A stretch of 64,000 bases of DNA from positions 1-64,000 of the forward strand of contig NZ_JACSRA010000010.1 in assembly GCF_014836335.1 (NCBI RefSeq). Direction: 5' to 3'. Every line of letters starts with the position of its first letter. Position 1 is the first letter of the stretch. The DNA is from Clostridium cibarium (GTDB lineage: Bacteria > Bacillota > Clostridia > Clostridiales > Clostridiaceae). Made by a program: the position numbers and the translations under genes. Below the pieces are notes generated by a model. The model had not been told where the DNA came from. It was given only the letters and a program-made list of their open reading frames with translations, and made no database searches. Positions 63,562 to 64,000 of this stretch are shown one piece after another.

Positions 63562-64000
63562 ATGGCGAAAGTTTATAAAAGTCTAACAGAATTAATTGGT
63601 AGAACACCACTATTAGAATTAAGCAATTATAATAAAAAGAAAAATTTAAAATCAAGTGTGATAGCAAAATTGGAGTATTTCAATCCGGCTGGTAGTGTTA
63701 AGGATAGAATTGCTAAAGCTATGATTGAGGATGCTGAAGCAAAGGGATTATTAAAAGAAGGATCAGTGATTATTGAGCCAACTAGTGGAAATACTGGAAT
63801 AGGAATTGCTTCAGTAGGGTCTGCTAAAGGTTATAAAGTTATAATAGTAATGCCAGAAACAATGAGTGTTGAAAGGCGCAGCTTAATAAAAGCATATGGA
63901 GCAGAAATAGTTTTAACAGAAGGAGCAAAAGGAATGAAGGGTGCTATTGCTAAAGCAGATGAACTAGCAAGTGAAATTCCGAATGCTTTTATACCGGGAC
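63562..64000 (+). CDS. cysK: Cysteine synthase (O-acetylserine sulfhydrylase), 3' end outside window
   Basis: A fold-type II PLP enzyme, open to the window edge with 146 residues visible of about 300-310. [14 protein letters not shown] is the family start; the PLP Lys is in [20 protein letters not shown] binds phosphate; [19 protein letters not shown] is the following conserved block. It makes cysteine from O-acetylserine and sulfide. Start ATG 63562 after TAGGAGTGA. The near-consensus promoter suggests strong expression. Confidence 0.95.
   Translation, partial: MAKVYKSLTELIGRTPLLELSNYNKKKNLKSSVIAKLEYFNPAGSVKDRIAKAMIEDAEAKGLLKEGSVIIEPTSGNTGIGIASVGSAKGYKVIIVMPETMSVERRSLIKAYGAEIVLTEGAKGMKGAIAKADELASEIPNAFIPG

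Overview
The window is AT-rich DNA from an anaerobic, saccharolytic, motile Firmicute. It most resembles solventogenic Clostridium sensu stricto (the beijerinckii / saccharobutylicum group). That reading rests on strong AGGAGG ribosome sites, rho-independent terminators after most units, a T-box leader, cre-like boxes, a FabV-type enoyl reductase, an Etf-linked lactate dehydrogenase and a GH5-CBM17/28 endoglucanase. The species cannot be fixed from the sequence alone. I see no rRNA, tRNA, CRISPR array, insertion sequence or prophage; this is mostly a chromosomal patchwork of catabolic operons.

Layout. 0-2.4 kb: T-box-controlled tyrS plus a HAD phosphatase (minus strand). 2.4-5.1 kb: a secreted lipase and a secreted endoglucanase, convergent. 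5.1-10.5 kb: a compact ethanolamine operon, eutA-permease-eutBC, with no microcompartment genes; it is preceded by two tandem terminators, and eutA appears to start at AUU. 10.6-12.9 kb: two unrecognised exported proteins. 13-24.4 kb: an acetylated galactomannan-oligosaccharide locus. It holds a YesM-type histidine kinase, a YesN-type regulator, a membrane-anchored solute-binding protein with no ABC permease, GH36 alpha-galactosidase, an MFS carrier, a CE17-like and a CE2 acetylesterase, and a GH130 phosphorylase. 24.5-28.9 kb: an Etf-dependent lactate dehydrogenase operon with its GntR regulator and a FadR-type operator.

29-35.8 kb: an exported lipoprotein of unknown function, fabV, a DUF1349 protein, a YtrA-type regulator with an ABC exporter, and an AraC-GyrI regulator. 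36-42.2 kb: a complete Opp-type ABC transporter under a cre-overlapped promoter, ending in a small membrane protein. 42.3-46 kb: an NlpC/P60 hydrolase with four C-terminal repeats, then an elaA acetyltransferase whose 3' end is duplicated on the far side of a secreted-protein gene. 46-51 kb: a PadR-controlled ene-reductase, then an AraC regulator with an esterase. 51.1-53.8 kb: a broken chemoreceptor gene and small hypothetical genes.

53.9-57.9 kb: rhamnose catabolism (rhaB, rhaA, fucO), without a rhamnulose-1-phosphate aldolase. 58.1-61.8 kb: an IclR-controlled ketodeoxygluconate cluster (SDR dehydrogenase, kdgK, kdgA) with a perfect operator palindrome. 62-64 kb: a membrane-anchored alpha/beta hydrolase, then cysK cut by the window edge.

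The functional theme is plant cell-wall use: cellulose, galactomannan, rhamnose and uronate breakdown, with local regulators and catabolite-repression boxes. The features most worth following up are the sensor architecture of the mannan locus, the control and start of the eut operon, and the duplication around 43.8-45.3 kb.
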